Below, one piece after another: positions 18,293 through 27,326 of a stretch of 64,000 bases of DNA (positions are counted from its first letter, which is position 1; every line of letters starts with the position of its first letter). The notes beneath the pieces are model-generated. The model was not told where the DNA came from, did not search any database, and saw only the letters and a program-made list of their open reading frames with translations. Source of the DNA: TH5896 sp049578985 (GTDB lineage Archaea; Thermoproteota; Nitrososphaeria; Nitrososphaerales; Nitrososphaeraceae); assembly GCA_049578985.1 (NCBI GenBank), contig JBAUMZ010000112.1:3957-67956 (forward strand), in the 5' to 3' direction. Position numbers and translations under genes: made by a program.

Positions 18293-18932
18293 AAGTCACT
18301 CTAGATCCTTGTTGGTCTTTTATAAAGTGTAAGATGCAGCCAGGGATAGCTAAACAGACGTGGGGTTGGCTGCCCCCCCTTAGCTGGTAGGTATAGTGTC
18401 AGCATATGCATTATGGATATTTTAAGCTCAGCTACACCTAGTTTGGATGAAGTTTATGATGTGATGCTTTCTTTGCTAAGGCTTTTATCTATACGACAGC
18501 TAGACTACGACGGCAATCCAAACCTAGTTTTTTGTACCCCTTATAGTATTGATTTTCTCCTTCGTCAAGGTTATGCAGTGAACACTACTGAATATTTTGG
18601 CAAACCAGGACCAAGAACAATAACTTGATTGGAATTATTGGCGAAAATAATCAATCCTGCTCGGTTTGTAGATCTTGTGGTACAGTATAACTCAGTCGCA
18701 AATCTGTATACTAAATAATGACAGATTGGCATAGCAAAGTTTGTTTTAGACATTTTAGATCCTTTTTATAATTTGTTGTGCGGCCGCAGTATAGAAATAC
18801 GACACCGCCACCAACCAACCAACCAACCAACCAACCAATCTATGTCAGGTAGGCGACCAACACCTCGTATTCTGGCACTACCTTTTTCAGAATTAGAAAT
18901 CTAGAAAGAGAAGCAGGCTAAATAAATGCGAT
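18293..18932. other. intergenic with CCAA microsatellite
   Basis: An open frame of 71 codons at 18413-18628 has no supporting motif and is not called. The region holds the CCAA tract at 18810-18838 and the probable promoter of the HdeD-like gene. Confidence 0.4.
18810..18838. repeat. (CCAA)n microsatellite
   Basis: Seven consecutive CCAA units. They lie about 95 bases upstream of the HdeD-like start. Such a tract is prone to slippage, so length may vary between strains and could tune promoter spacing. Confidence 0.9.
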
Positions 18933-19579
18933 ATGTTCATAGAATATTCAGTGAGTGCCAATAGCGATGATAATAAGCTACCGAGGTGGTTTCGTTCTTT
19001 ACAAATTGCTAGTGGGATAATTTCCCTCAGTTTGTCTGTGCTAGCAATAGTATTAGTATTACAATTGCGTTATCTACAATAATCACTCTACTCTCAGTTA
19101 TATTACTGGCCATTGGAGTTGAGAGAGTAGCTACAGGTATCCTCCTAATTTCGTCTGCAACTTCATCGGCATCGAATCTTCAACTTTCAGGTCGCACAAA
19201 AGGTATTAGTACTACAAATATAGGGCTTGGGATATTCGCATTAATCTTTGCAGGCATAGCTTTCATATCTCCTGTAACTGTATCTACGATACCGCTAGTT
19301 TTATTCTCCATTGCCATAAGTGTCATGTTTAATGGTATCGGTAGAATAATACAAGGTGCATTAGCCAAACGTCAGCCAACATCGTTTAGAATAATTACCA
19401 TTAGTTTAGGTTCTATTGCCACTGCAGCTGCTGTCTTTGTTGGCAATTCTGACGTATTTGGAATAATTTTTCCAATTCATGTTTTATTTGGAGTACTTAT
19501 TATTCGTGGAATAGCGATGATCGTGCTTGGGAGCAGTGGCAAGCTGTCAGTCGAACATTTGCTAAGAGTGAAGCGATAA
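18933..19579 (+). pseudogene. HdeD-like (DUF308) membrane protein gene with one frameshift
   Basis: The frame from ATG 18933 encodes a soluble N-terminus (KLPRWFRSLQIASGIISLSL) and a first helix, then stops at TAA near 19080. A frame displaced by one base, open from about 19060, continues with five more helices: LSTIITLLSVILLAIGVERV, TGISTTNIGLGIFALIFAG-like, and FGVLIIRGIAMIVLGSSGKL. The G-x-x-R motifs after helices fit HdeD/DUF308 proteins. One missing base, for example T in CAATTTGCG, explains the break. The restored length is about 215 residues. Confidence 0.65.
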
Positions 19580-19649
19580 CAGTCAAATGAAGCTAGTTGA
19601 TGCAATTTTATATCGGGTTCAACATGCTTGTCCAATCCATTCCGCTTCA

Positions 19650-19806
19650 GTCTTGAATCCTATCATAGTTCAACTTAAACTTGGGCGTATTCTTAGGCCT
19701 TGGCTAGGATGTCGGGATTTCAATCCTATCATAGTTCAACTTAAACAGCACTTTGATTCTCATCTCAATTTATAGGATAGTGTCCTATCCATGTTCATTC
19801 TTAAAG
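19650..19806 (+). CRISPR. minimal CRISPR relic: two near-identical repeats, one spacer and a degenerate third repeat
   Basis: Repeat 1 at 19651-19680 and repeat 2 at 19717-19746 share an unbroken 25-base core beginning AATCCTATCATAGTTCAAC and ending TTAAAC. The full unit is 30 bases (ATTTCAATCC...TTAAAC). They are separated by exactly 36 bases of unique sequence. A weaker third copy (TGTCCTATCCATGTTCATTC then TTAAAG) ends at 19806, like the decayed terminal repeat of an array. Size, spacing and a 3' AAAC end are typical of archaeal type I/III repeats. No cas gene is in the window. A chance direct repeat is the alternative. Confidence 0.6.
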
Positions 19807-19943
19807 AAGTGTATGAATCTAGTTCACTTGCCTTAGTACCTAGCTTCTCCCCCATCCGCTGAATTTACGACGATTTACGAATAGACAACTCCTTTTGTCG
19901 AAGGTCAGAATCACTTTAAATTCCATGCACCGTATACAGGGCA

Positions 19944-20995
19944 ATGCCAAGGCACAGATCTGTTAGGAAAGATTCTTTAGTTATATCTATTGTTGTCGTA
20001 TCTACCCTCGTAATCACGAGCTCGTCAATTGGCAACTATGGCTATTTTGACGCTAATGAAGCCGTACACTAATGTAGTGTACGGTAAATCCGATCCAGGC
20101 CAAAAGAATTCCAATACTACGAATTCGCAAGATATCCCGTTAGAAAAAGTCAGCGTTGGAGATATTGATGTTGAGTACAAAATGTTTGGTAAAGGTGACC
20201 CCATTGTGCTCTTCAATGGTGCTTCTGATAATATAGACGCCTGGGATCCGTCCTTCCTAACGGGTCTTTCTTCAAATCATACAGTAATTATATTTGATCA
20301 ACGTGGAATTGGAAATACTACAATAGGTTCCAAACCATACACTATACAGCAGCTTGCACACTGCTGGTTTGTTGGATGATCTCAGAATACCAAAAGCAGA
20401 TGTTATGGGATATTCTTTGGGAGGACATATAGCTCAGCAATTTACAGTTAGCTATCCAGAAAAGGTTAACAGACTCATACTAGTTGCCACAAGCTGTGGC
20501 GGAAAAGACAGTATACCTAAACCACCTGAGTTTAAGAAATTGCAATCTGAAATTGTAAACAAATCTCTAAATAATGTTTCTATTTCTCAGGAGGAAATGA
20601 AATCACTTGTAGTTGCCTCATTAGGATCAGGATGGGCCAGACTGCATCCTGAATCTCTTGATATTCCAGAAAACATGACATTACTACAATCGAAGCCTGG
20701 GTTGACCTCTGATGCAATGAAGAATCAGATGAGTGTAGGTTTTGCTTGGGAGGCAACCGACTGGAATGGTGCATGTGATGGGCTTGCGAAGATAGCCAAA
20801 CCCACGTTGGTCATAACTGGAATAGATGATAATTTCTACACACCACATGAAAATTCTTTAATCCTTACAGAGAAAATTCCAGGAGCATGGCTTGTACAGA
20901 TCAAAGATGCTGGTCATGCAGTAATGGATCAATATCCGGAAGAGATCGCAAAGATATTAAATACATTTTTATCGACTGCTAACCCAAACAATTGA
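19944..20995 (+). pseudogene. secreted alpha/beta hydrolase gene with two frameshifts
   Basis: An ATG at 19944 opens a signal peptide (SLVISIVVVSTLVITSSSIG) that hits TAA near 20070. The hydrolase then continues in a second frame: VSVGDIDVEYKMFGKGDPIV, an N-G-A-S-D-N-I-D-A-W oxyanion region and FDQRGIGNT. That frame stops at about 20379, and the rest lies in a third frame from about 20354: TAGLLDDLRIPKADVMGYSL. Nucleophile elbow G-Y-S-L-G-G, acid in GIDDNF and base in AGHAVM are all preserved. Two small indels would restore about 345 residues of a ligand-hydrolysing surface enzyme. Confidence 0.7.
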
Positions 20996-21413
20996 ATTAT
21001 CCATTGAATGAAGCATGGACTGAATTTGGCTAGATAGCTAGACTAGCTAAGACATGATTCCATAAAGTGAAATATTTAGGTAGTATTTATTCCACACGGG
21101 TGATGAACCCCTTTACCTACGGGAATCAAACTCCCTTGGGCCCATACCGATATCAGTTCTTAATTAGGGTTCTCACGTAATATGAAAGGAGAAGACTACT
21201 AGTAAGTCACTACAGACATATATCATAGGACTGATCTTATCATTATCTAGTCGATAGATAACAAGGCTAGACTCGCCAGGGGATGGAATATCCCATCCAA
21301 ATCCACCTATGCACAGCTGCACGGCCAAATCTTTGTTCATTATTCGCTGACTTGTGGCCAACACTAAAATTTGATTGGTCCGAAATCATACAAGCGGAAA
21401 GCAAAGGTAAGAA
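20996..21413. other. intergenic with a dispersed TGGGCCCA repeat
   Basis: No gene is supported. At 21098-21146 the complement carries a copy of a roughly 47-base repeat also present at 54492-54538 (see repeat entry). The last 60 bases are the probable promoter of the basic protein gene. Confidence 0.4.
21098..21146 (-). repeat. TGGGCCCA-containing dispersed repeat, copy 1
   Basis: On the minus strand the block starts TGGGCCCAAGGGAGTTTGAT and includes CCGTAGGTAAAGGGGTTCA. A second copy at 54492-54538 agrees at roughly four of five positions, and a third partial one (TGGGCCCAACGGGGGTTGAC) lies at 47873-47892. The T-arm-like GAGTTTGATTCCC is noted, but no tRNA cloverleaf could be drawn. Confidence 0.5.
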
Positions 21414-21881
21414 ATGACCAACCGGCAACAAGAAAGCTTCATTCATAATAAAATACATTTGGACACCAGACAAAGATTAGACAAATTCAAATTTCACAAG
21501 AATGAATCAGACCAAAACCTAATAGAAAGAATAGTTACGGAAGTTCAAGAATACAAGGACGTTTGTTTGTTAATGAACAGACATAAAAGACTTAGACATC
21601 AAGAGATGATTTTAGATAAAGACAGAGAATCTAAAAAATATCGTAAAGAATTCGGTCGTAGAAGTATGTTCGAAATCTATCTAATGGATTACATATTGGA
21701 TTACGAAATGATTCAACAATTCAAACAGGACCCCAACTTCGAAAATGTAGTTAAGGAGTTTAAGAATATTAGGGGTAAGATAAGGGACCAACAAGACCAA
21801 TTACAAGCACGTAAGGACCGAGACAAATTCGAAAAATACGGAAACATGTATAATCGCAAGTATCATAAAGACGTAAAGTAA
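21414..21881 (+). CDS. basic, helical hypothetical protein
   Basis: 155 residues, very rich in Lys, Arg, Asp, Glu and Gln, predicted all-helical with coiled-coil tendency (residues 60-95 and 120-150). No cysteine cluster, signal or membrane segment. The start MTNRQQESF is an ATG. The gene is unusually poor in Gly and Ala compared with its neighbours, which could indicate transfer from a plasmid or virus. I do not recognise a family. Confidence 0.55.
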   Translation: MTNRQQESFIHNKIHLDTRQRLDKFKFHKNESDQNLIERIVTEVQEYKDVCLLMNRHKRLRHQEMILDKDRESKKYRKEFGRRSMFEIYLMDYILDYEMIQQFKQDPNFENVVKEFKNIRGKIRDQQDQLQARKDRDKFEKYGNMYNRKYHKDVK

Positions 21882-22495
21882 ATACAACCAAGATTTTCAG
21901 GATCCAACTGGGCTGTTTCGGATTTTAATGTGGGAGATAGACCTATCGTACTCACTATATGATAGATATGCACAAAGAGAAGCGCCTACTGCTAATCGCA
22001 AAGACAACGTACACAGAAAAACAGACAGTGTATTCAATACGTTTATAGCTAGGCTATACTGTCTCTCCTGCATCATGTAAATGTTCGGAGGAAACCCATC
22101 ACCACTTTCTGCCATATGGGACGTTAACGGTACGATTGATATGAAACAGATTCAAAATGATTCTATTAACTGAAACGCTCTTCAGGTAGCTTCTGGGGAG
22201 TTTCAAACTTGCACGAGCACTAGGTTCCAGTTGTTGATGATTCATAAAAAAGTTTATTTCTAAAACTCTACTATCATAACATAATGTTTAGGCTTGCCTA
22301 AAATCAGATGATATATATAGCTATAAATGGTAACAAACCGTTAGAGCTACTATCCACTCTTATAATGACGCTAGAACAAAGACAACAGAAAAAATGAAAA
22401 ATTCGAGCTCTTACCCATGGACAGTCTTCTGCGGTATTTGCTGGAATCTGCAGTTTGCGGCTGCGGTGTGTTGTGTTGTCAGGATTGCTAATGTT
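21882..22495. other. 600-base region without a supported gene
   Basis: A 48-codon frame at about 21929-22075 (MWEIDLSYSLYDRYAQREAP...) is open but unsupported. Nothing else is recognised. Confidence 0.35.
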
Positions 22496-22500
22496 AGGGT

Positions 22501-22572
22501 CATCCCCTATGGGCTAATGGTAATGTTGTCATCCCCTATGGGCTAATGGTAATGTTGTCATTCCCTATGGGA
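22501..22572. repeat. 29-base tandem repeat at the 3' end of a secreted-protein gene
   Basis: Two complete units (22501-22529 and 22530-22558) beginning CATCCCCTATGGGCTAATGG and a partial third. The unit encodes an I-G-D-D-N-I-T-I-S-P-like peptide on the minus strand. Since 29 is not a multiple of three, each copy shifts the frame and truncates the neighbouring protein. Confidence 0.8.
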
Positions 22573-22757
22573 GCTATCTCTGTCTGGTTAAGGAACTGAC
22601 TCTCATTAACTTGTTCATTGATAACTCCTGCTTCCCCAGGTGGGGGAGGAGGAGGGTATTGAGCCAAGGCCACATTTGAATATTGCATGTTCATCAATAT
22701 TGCAGATAGTGTGAATAGAGCCGACATTATTCCTACTGCGGTAGCTTTTTTGTTCAT
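22536..22757 (-). CDS. small secreted proline-rich protein, C-terminus altered by tandem repeat
   Basis: 73 residues: MNKKATAVGIMSALFTLSAI signal peptide, then a mature part AQYPPPPPPGEAGVINEQVN and E-S-Q-F-L-N-Q-T-E-I-A-P-I-G-N-D-N-I-T-I-S-P. The stop falls inside the 29-base tandem repeat, so the ancestral protein probably went on with more I-G-D-D-N-I-T-I-S-P units. Surface or secreted location is inferred. Function unknown. Confidence 0.6.
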   Translation of the reverse strand: MNKKATAVGIMSALFTLSAILMNMQYSNVALAQYPPPPPPGEAGVINEQVNESQFLNQTEIAPIGNDNITISP

Positions 22758-22988
22758 TATTTCTAAATGCTATTATGAATCCTACTTAAATATTTTGATT
22801 GCAGAAATCGCCTTCTAAAAGTAGGGGCCGTCTGCAAGAGAATCGTTCATCATATTATTCAAAAATGGGATTCAGCTCACCAAGAGCTGTCAGAGTTCTC
22901 ACATCACATACTTTCAATATTGAGGCCTAGCTATGTGAGTTTTCTACTAACCACCGCAGATAGGAAACGCTAGGTACCTACTCTAGTT

Positions 22989-23023
22989 CTAATAGAAGAT
23001 ATATCAGATATTAATGGGAGTCC
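22989..23023 (+). promoter_or_regulatory. ATATCnGATAT upstream element, copy 1
   Basis: TCTAATAGAAGATATATCAG then ATATTAATGGGAGTC. It contains the perfect inverted repeat ATATCAGATAT (23001-23011), 59 bases before the ATG of the family A gene. The same element recurs at 23458, 43984 and 57188, at a nearly constant 59-62 bases from the start codon, so it is likely a shared operator or promoter motif. Confidence 0.65.
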
Positions 23024-23069
23024 AAACTTGCTTAATTCAGATAAGCACTATTCTCGTTCAATCTATCAA

Positions 23070-23387
23070 ATGAACATCAAATATATGGTACTTGTAGCAG
23101 CAATGGCAGTAACGCTCATTGGAGCGACAGCTTTGGCATCCACTGGCAGCGCATTTGCAGGCGGACATAAGAAGTACGAGAAGAGTCAGGCGCTCTCACA
23201 AGCAAATGCCTGTGGAAATGGAAAGTTGCCACTAAATGTATTCTGTGATAACACAGCATCACAGGTTCAGGGCGACGAGAACGGAGTAGCACTAACTGGT
23301 AATCAACAAGCCCAAGACAATGGATTTGACGGCGGAGACCACCACGGCCACGGCGGACACGACAGAAACAACGACCTAGAATCCTAG
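23070..23387 (+). CDS. family A small secreted protein with His-rich tail
   Basis: Start at ATG 23070 (MNIKYMVLVAAMAVTLIG), matching paralogues; an upstream in-frame ATG at 23028 would add 14 polar residues. The signal peptide ends AFAG; then KKYEKSQALSQANACGNGKL, LNVFCDN and SQVQGDENGVAL. The tail GGDHHGHGGHDRNN has six His interleaved with Asp/Gly and could bind metals at the surface. It lies under the ATATCnGATAT element and ends with a T-rich terminator. Confidence 0.78.
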   Translation: MNIKYMVLVAAMAVTLIGATALASTGSAFAGGHKKYEKSQALSQANACGNGKLPLNVFCDNTASQVQGDENGVALTGNQQAQDNGFDGGDHHGHGGHDRNNDLES

Positions 23388-23457
23388 ATACTACAAACCC
23401 ACTTTTTTTATTATCTGGTAGTCGATATATTATACATCCCTTATAATAGTAAACAGT

Positions 23458-23491
23458 CCTAATAGAAAATATATCAGATATTAGTGAGAGC
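23458..23491 (+). promoter_or_regulatory. ATATCnGATAT upstream element, copy 2
   Basis: CTAATAGAAAATATATCAGA then TATTAGTGAGAGCC; palindrome ATATCAGATAT at 23471-23481. It precedes the chaplin-like ORF by 59 bases instead of a family A gene, showing that the element is shared by different surface-protein genes. Confidence 0.6.
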
Positions 23492-23539
23492 CTGTTTCTA
23501 CACAGTGTAGATAAAAACCATTCTCAAACTTATGGCCAA

Positions 23540-23794
23540 ATGAACAGCAGGTATTCAAAGACATTTCAGGCTCCAATCAATATTCCGATAAATGTTTGTG
23601 GGGACACTGGTAATTTATTAACAATCCTGGACCCGTCACTCGGCAATGTGCATTTACCACGAAATAGTATTAGTAATCTGATAAGTCAAGTCAGTGCAAT
23701 GATACATGACCGAGTCCGGTTACTGAACCAACTATCTCAGCTAATCTATGACTGCCATAGTAGTACTGAATGCCCAATGATTTGGCCTGGGTGA
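23540..23794 (+). CDS. chaplin-like ORF lacking a signal peptide
   Basis: 84 residues. Residues 9-36 read FQAPINIPINVCGDTGNLL then TILDPSLGN. This follows the actinobacterial chaplin domain (Q-x-P-x-x-x-P-x-N-x-x-G-x-x-x-x-x-x-x-x-L-x-P-x-x-G-N), a family of amphipathic, amyloid-forming surface proteins. After residue 45 the sequence no longer resembles chaplins and it ends STECPMIWPG. The start MNSRYSKT is the same position used by family A genes under the same element, but the hydrophobic signal peptide is absent, probably by deletion. It may therefore be a broken gene. The match is by eye. Confidence 0.5.
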   Translation: MNSRYSKTFQAPINIPINVCGDTGNLLTILDPSLGNVHLPRNSISNLISQVSAMIHDRVRLLNQLSQLIYDCHSSTECPMIWPG

Positions 23795-23939
23795 AGCTAT
23801 CGGCAGCTCTAATGAATAGACACCAAATGTTATAGACCACAAAAAAGTTCAGACGGGCATGCAAAACAAATTCTGGAGAATATTTTGACCTGAAAACATT
23901 AGTTCATATTACCATAATGCCCATTAAATGCGACTTTTA

Positions 23940-24191
23940 ATGAGTTACGGACAGAACGAGGGAGGTTATTCTAGAACAACAACGAGTAGCTTCTCAAAAC
24001 CTGTAGAAACAGGTAAAGAGTACACGGTAGATATCACTGACACAGGCAGAAGTGGAGACGGCATTGCTAGAATAGAAGGTCTAGTGATTTTTGTAAAAAA
24101 TGCAAAAGCGGGTGACAAGAACGTAAAGATTAAGATTAATTCAGTTGGTAGTAGGTTTGCTACTGCAGAGGTAGTAGCAGATACGATGTAG
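23940..24191 (+). CDS. TRAM-domain protein
   Basis: I use ATG 23940 (MSYGQNEGGYSR); an alternative ATG four codons upstream is at 23928. Residues 20-80 form the TRAM beta-barrel: KPVETGKEYTVDITDTGRSG, DGIARIEGLVIFVKNAKAGD and VKIKINSVGSRFATAEVVAD. Stand-alone TRAM proteins are abundant in archaea, bind RNA and act as chaperone-like or cold-response proteins. The N-terminal Gly/Ser/Arg-rich segment is typical. All strands of the barrel are intact. Confidence 0.88.
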   Translation: MSYGQNEGGYSRTTTSSFSKPVETGKEYTVDITDTGRSGDGIARIEGLVIFVKNAKAGDKNVKIKINSVGSRFATAEVVADTM

Positions 24192-24441
24192 ATTTCTATT
24201 TATATTGTAATCGGAACACCTCCTCTACAATCACGGAAAGTCTAGTCGCTTTTTCTATGACGGCGCACCAGTTTGCAAGATACGCTTAACTCTTCTTGTA
24301 TTATAAGGTGATTAGTAATACCGTCGAAGCATTGTATATGGAGTCATATACAAGTTGGTAATACTGCTGCCACAAAGTTCAGGTTCCAATATTACAAATA
24401 ATATTTAGTCTATAGGCTGCTTAATTAATTTCATTCTATAT

Positions 24442-24642
24442 TTGATTATTGTGGCATTAATAGAACCTATTGCAGGTCTAGCGTACCTGGGAATTGGATT
24501 CATAGTGACCTATCTATCATTGGAAATAGCCTGGCATTTCACAGCATGCCGGATCAAAACAAGTGATGCAAAGATGATAAAACCATGTCTGTTCAAACAG
24601 ACTAAACTATTACTTGCAACAGTACCTAGTGCGCGTACATAG
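24442..24642 (+). CDS. short one- or two-helix membrane protein
   Basis: 66 residues. Residues 2-28 are hydrophobic (IVALIEPIAGLAYLGIGFIV) and end with EIAWHFTACRIK, so a membrane anchor is likely. The start is TTG with no ATG option. The rest (SDAKMIKPCLFKQTKLLLAT) is basic. No family known. It could be a fragment of a larger transporter gene. Confidence 0.3.
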   Translation: MIIVALIEPIAGLAYLGIGFIVTYLSLEIAWHFTACRIKTSDAKMIKPCLFKQTKLLLATVPSART

Positions 24643-24734
24643 AGCCAAAATTTCGGGGATCCAAACCTGTGTTTTTTTACGGGGTTTTGGTAAAACTTTA
24701 AAGTGTTTTAAAAGATTCACTAAGAGATCTGTTC

Positions 24735-24787
24735 CATATGACTTGAACCCACAGCTAATATTTGTGCGATCTTCTTTCTATGAAATG
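24735..24787 (+). promoter_or_regulatory. family C leaderless promoter, copy in front of a pseudogene
   Basis: CTTGAACCCAC, then AGCTAATATTTGTGCGATCT and TCTTTCTATGAAATG. It matches the upstream blocks at 28980, 35511 and 47941. Here the left half of the GCACATAAATATTTGTGC palindrome is eroded, in line with loss of function downstream. Confidence 0.5.
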
Positions 24788-25398
24788 ATTAACCCAACAG
24801 GAAGCCCCTGTCCAGGATTCCCTCAGGAGACTTCACAACTAGAAACAGCAGCTGCGTCAGCCCTAATTTCTACTCATAATGCACTATCGTCGTCTTCCAA
24901 TAATATTATTGAAGTTGCAGACGTAGATTTACAAGAAGCAGCAGAAGCGGGCAATACTACAATGATGCTGACGAATCAGGCTGCAGGGGGGGGAATATGA
25001 ATGGAGTAGAATTTCAAAGTATTCAAACTGCAAAATCTGGTTCGATATCTCAGATCAATGGAAGTGCTTATACACTGGAATTGAATAATGTAGCAACTAC
25101 TACCGACTATTTGTTTTCGGATAGACCGGAGAGAATAGTAGAATCAGTCAGTACTACGGACTTTGTTGGCAATTGGATTGCAGGTCAAAACAGTTTTTCT
25201 GCAGATGAACCTAATGATGCTTTAATTGTAGAAAATACTCAGACAGGTAACTTGTAAACCGCTATAATAGAGTCATCTAATCCAGTATATAACATGGCTA
25301 CAAACACTTTAACATACACCATTATGACGGAGAACGCAACATCCATTAATCTGCCATGTGAGTTTGGACAGTCTATACTAGTTGGAACCATTCGCTAG
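24785..25398 (+). pseudogene. family C secreted protein gene: signal deleted, frameshift and nonsense
   Basis: It aligns base for base with the intact gene at 47994. The ATG and MINP are retained, then the signal-peptide segment is missing so that MINPTGSPCPGFPQETS joins directly. The frame then breaks at GGGGGGGG near 24987, resumes as NGVEFQSIQTAKSGSISQIN, and hits TAA at 25255 where the paralogue has GAA. The downstream SSNPVYNMATNTLTYTIM and LPCEFGQSILV still align. Three independent lesions make this a true pseudogene. Confidence 0.8.
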
Positions 25399-25445
25399 TC
25401 TAAACTTTTTATGAATCGAATGTATATTTAATAGAAGGTCGCAGG

Positions 25446-25775
25446 TTGAAAACTAATACAAAATCTAATGCTAACAAGAATGATAAGAATGAAGATTCCA
25501 TAGACAAAAAACCTCAGAATAGGTCTAAGAGTAGTGCTTCTAGACAAGGCACTGGGAACAGAAGTACAAGCCAATCAGATGTTTTTACTAGATATGTTTC
25601 TGAATATAGCGGGTTAGACCGGACATACGATGAATACGACAGATATGAAGATATCTTTGATGCTAACGCGAATGAATATTTAGTAAATCATGATACGAGC
25701 ATTATACTCTCAGAAATAACGATAACTGATATTCAGGGGAGGGACAGGACTCTAGTTAGAGCGCAACAGAGATAA
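25446..25775 (+). CDS. polar hypothetical protein
   Basis: 109 residues. The first 45 are Lys/Asn/Ser-rich and disordered (KTNTKSNANKNDKNEDSIDK), followed by a Tyr/Asp-rich part (SGLDRTYDEYDRYEDIFDAN) and a short strand-helix end. No signal peptide or membrane helix. The start is TTG. Family unknown. Confidence 0.45.
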   Translation: MKTNTKSNANKNDKNEDSIDKKPQNRSKSSASRQGTGNRSTSQSDVFTRYVSEYSGLDRTYDEYDRYEDIFDANANEYLVNHDTSIILSEITITDIQGRDRTLVRAQQR

Positions 25776-25905
25776 GTGAACATTTTGAGAGTCATTGGGT
25801 GATCGGACATCCTTCTGCATACCGTATTCTGTTGTCTCGGGCAATGTCTCAAGAGGTATATGAACCCACGTAGTAGGTGGGCCGGCTCATCCACACTGAA
25901 TAGAT

Positions 25906-27162
25906 TCAAGAGAGAAGGTGGTGTCGTTCTTTAAAATCAAATATCGAAACTAACCAGTTTGAATAAAGAAATCTCGCTAGTCTGCCCGAAATTTTCGGGT
26001 TAACATGTTTTTCAAGTACATCGAAGCCTAGTGAGGCAAGGATGCCGCCTATTCCACCTAATGGCAATGTTAGAAAATATCCTACCAGTCCAATTGACAT
26101 CAAAACTCCATAATCTATTCCTTTTTTGGCATCTGATATCTTATTTGCATCATTCCATATGTTATCGAAAACTTCTTCAACTTCATGACTCTTTGCAACG
26201 ACAAAATCGATATCGGTTCGTTCGCATCCTACTTGTATAGCAGACAGGAGTTCCTGAAGATCCTGGGAATTATACCTGTCGATCATTGAAATGCAACCTT
26301 TGAAACCGGTGCAATGCAATACAAGTTTTCCCGCCAATATCTTTCCGATTTCGGAAGGTAGGATTAGCCGTTCAACCTCCGGCGTGGGTAAATTAGATTG
26401 TCTTAGAGTCATGATCTGCCTTGAATAGTCCTCCTTATCATAGCACATATTCGGATGATAACCTCTCATGGGGTCTGTTGCAGGTGCAACTATGAGATTT
26501 CCATAAATAGTAAAGAGATAAGACGCGAGATTGGGGTCATCTATTAGAAGGTCCAATATATGGTGAGCGACGTCATGATACCCCAACATTTTCAACATGG
26601 CGTAATCAGTGGCATAATCGTCTATCCTTTTTGATCTATATTCCAGTGTACTGTACAGCGTTTCCATAAATGGGATGAACTTAATATTAGCAACAGTCAT
26701 AAACTCTAAATACGCCACATAAAAACTGCGATTATCCCTGAACACATGTTTAGCGGTGTTGTAAACTACAGGGGGATTTAATTCTTCTAGAATTGGATCA
26801 AGATAGCCAAGGCCTTCAAAATGAAGTGGATCAGAAATTAGTCTAAACTGAACCCTTCCAGAGTCCTTTGCCAATTCAACAAGGTTTAAAATATCTACAT
26901 CTTTACCCCATCCGAAGCGCTCTATAAATTGTTGTTGCGGAATAGGTGCAAGGCCTATGATGGTAGAGCCGTAGATTGGTATTTTCGACCAAATATTGCC
27001 GGGATGGCTTATCGATACAGGATTATTGAGTTTAAGAAATCTTGTCTCTGATGGATATCTTATTTCAGCCGTATTTCTAAGGTCACTAAAGTATTTACTG
27101 GCCTCTTCCTTTTCTCTATTCGAATAATCAATCAATCTTTCACGTTGGATCTCATTTCTCAC
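25906..27162 (-). CDS. 418-residue protein of unknown function with C-terminal hydrophobic segment
   Basis: A complete frame with ATG start (MRNEIQRERLIDYSNREKEE). The N-terminal 60 residues are helical; 60-320 form a mixed globular domain with LISDPLHFEGLGYLDPILEE and H-C-T-G-F-K-G-C-I-S-M-I. Near 350-385 a Gly-rich hydrophobic pair (GVLMSIGLVGYFLTLPLGGI) could insert in or lie on a membrane. The tail is basic. No motif for catalysis was recognised. It lies alone and divergent from its left neighbour. Confidence 0.65.
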   Translation of the reverse strand: MRNEIQRERLIDYSNREKEEASKYFSDLRNTAEIRYPSETRFLKLNNPVSISHPGNIWSKIPIYGSTIIGLAPIPQQQFIERFGWGKDVDILNLVELAKDSGRVQFRLISDPLHFEGLGYLDPILEELNPPVVYNTAKHVFRDNRSFYVAYLEFMTVANIKFIPFMETLYSTLEYRSKRIDDYATDYAMLKMLGYHDVAHHILDLLIDDPNLASYLFTIYGNLIVAPATDPMRGYHPNMCYDKEDYSRQIMTLRQSNLPTPEVERLILPSEIGKILAGKLVLHCTGFKGCISMIDRYNSQDLQELLSAIQVGCERTDIDFVVAKSHEVEEVFDNIWNDANKISDAKKGIDYGVLMSIGLVGYFLTLPLGGIGGILASLGFDVLEKHVNPKISGRLARFLYSNWLVSIFDFKERHHLLS

Positions 27163-27326
27163 CCTTCAGGGGATTATGTTATCAGTTGATATCATATCTT
27201 TATTAATATTGACATATAACGGATCAGATCAAATATGAAGAGGTAGGTACGAGCGCGTTCTTAAAAGTCCTGACTTCAGAGCCAAGTCGTATGTTTCCCA
27301 ATTTGTAATCTTCAAGAACTCTTTTG

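Noticed and set aside
18413..18628. 71-codon frame before the HdeD-like gene
   Set aside because: No recognisable pattern, and no promoter or conserved start.
21098..21146. Possible tRNA T-arm (GAGTTTGATTCCC on the minus strand)
   Set aside because: The stem does not pair over five bases and no cloverleaf is possible; kept only as a dispersed repeat.
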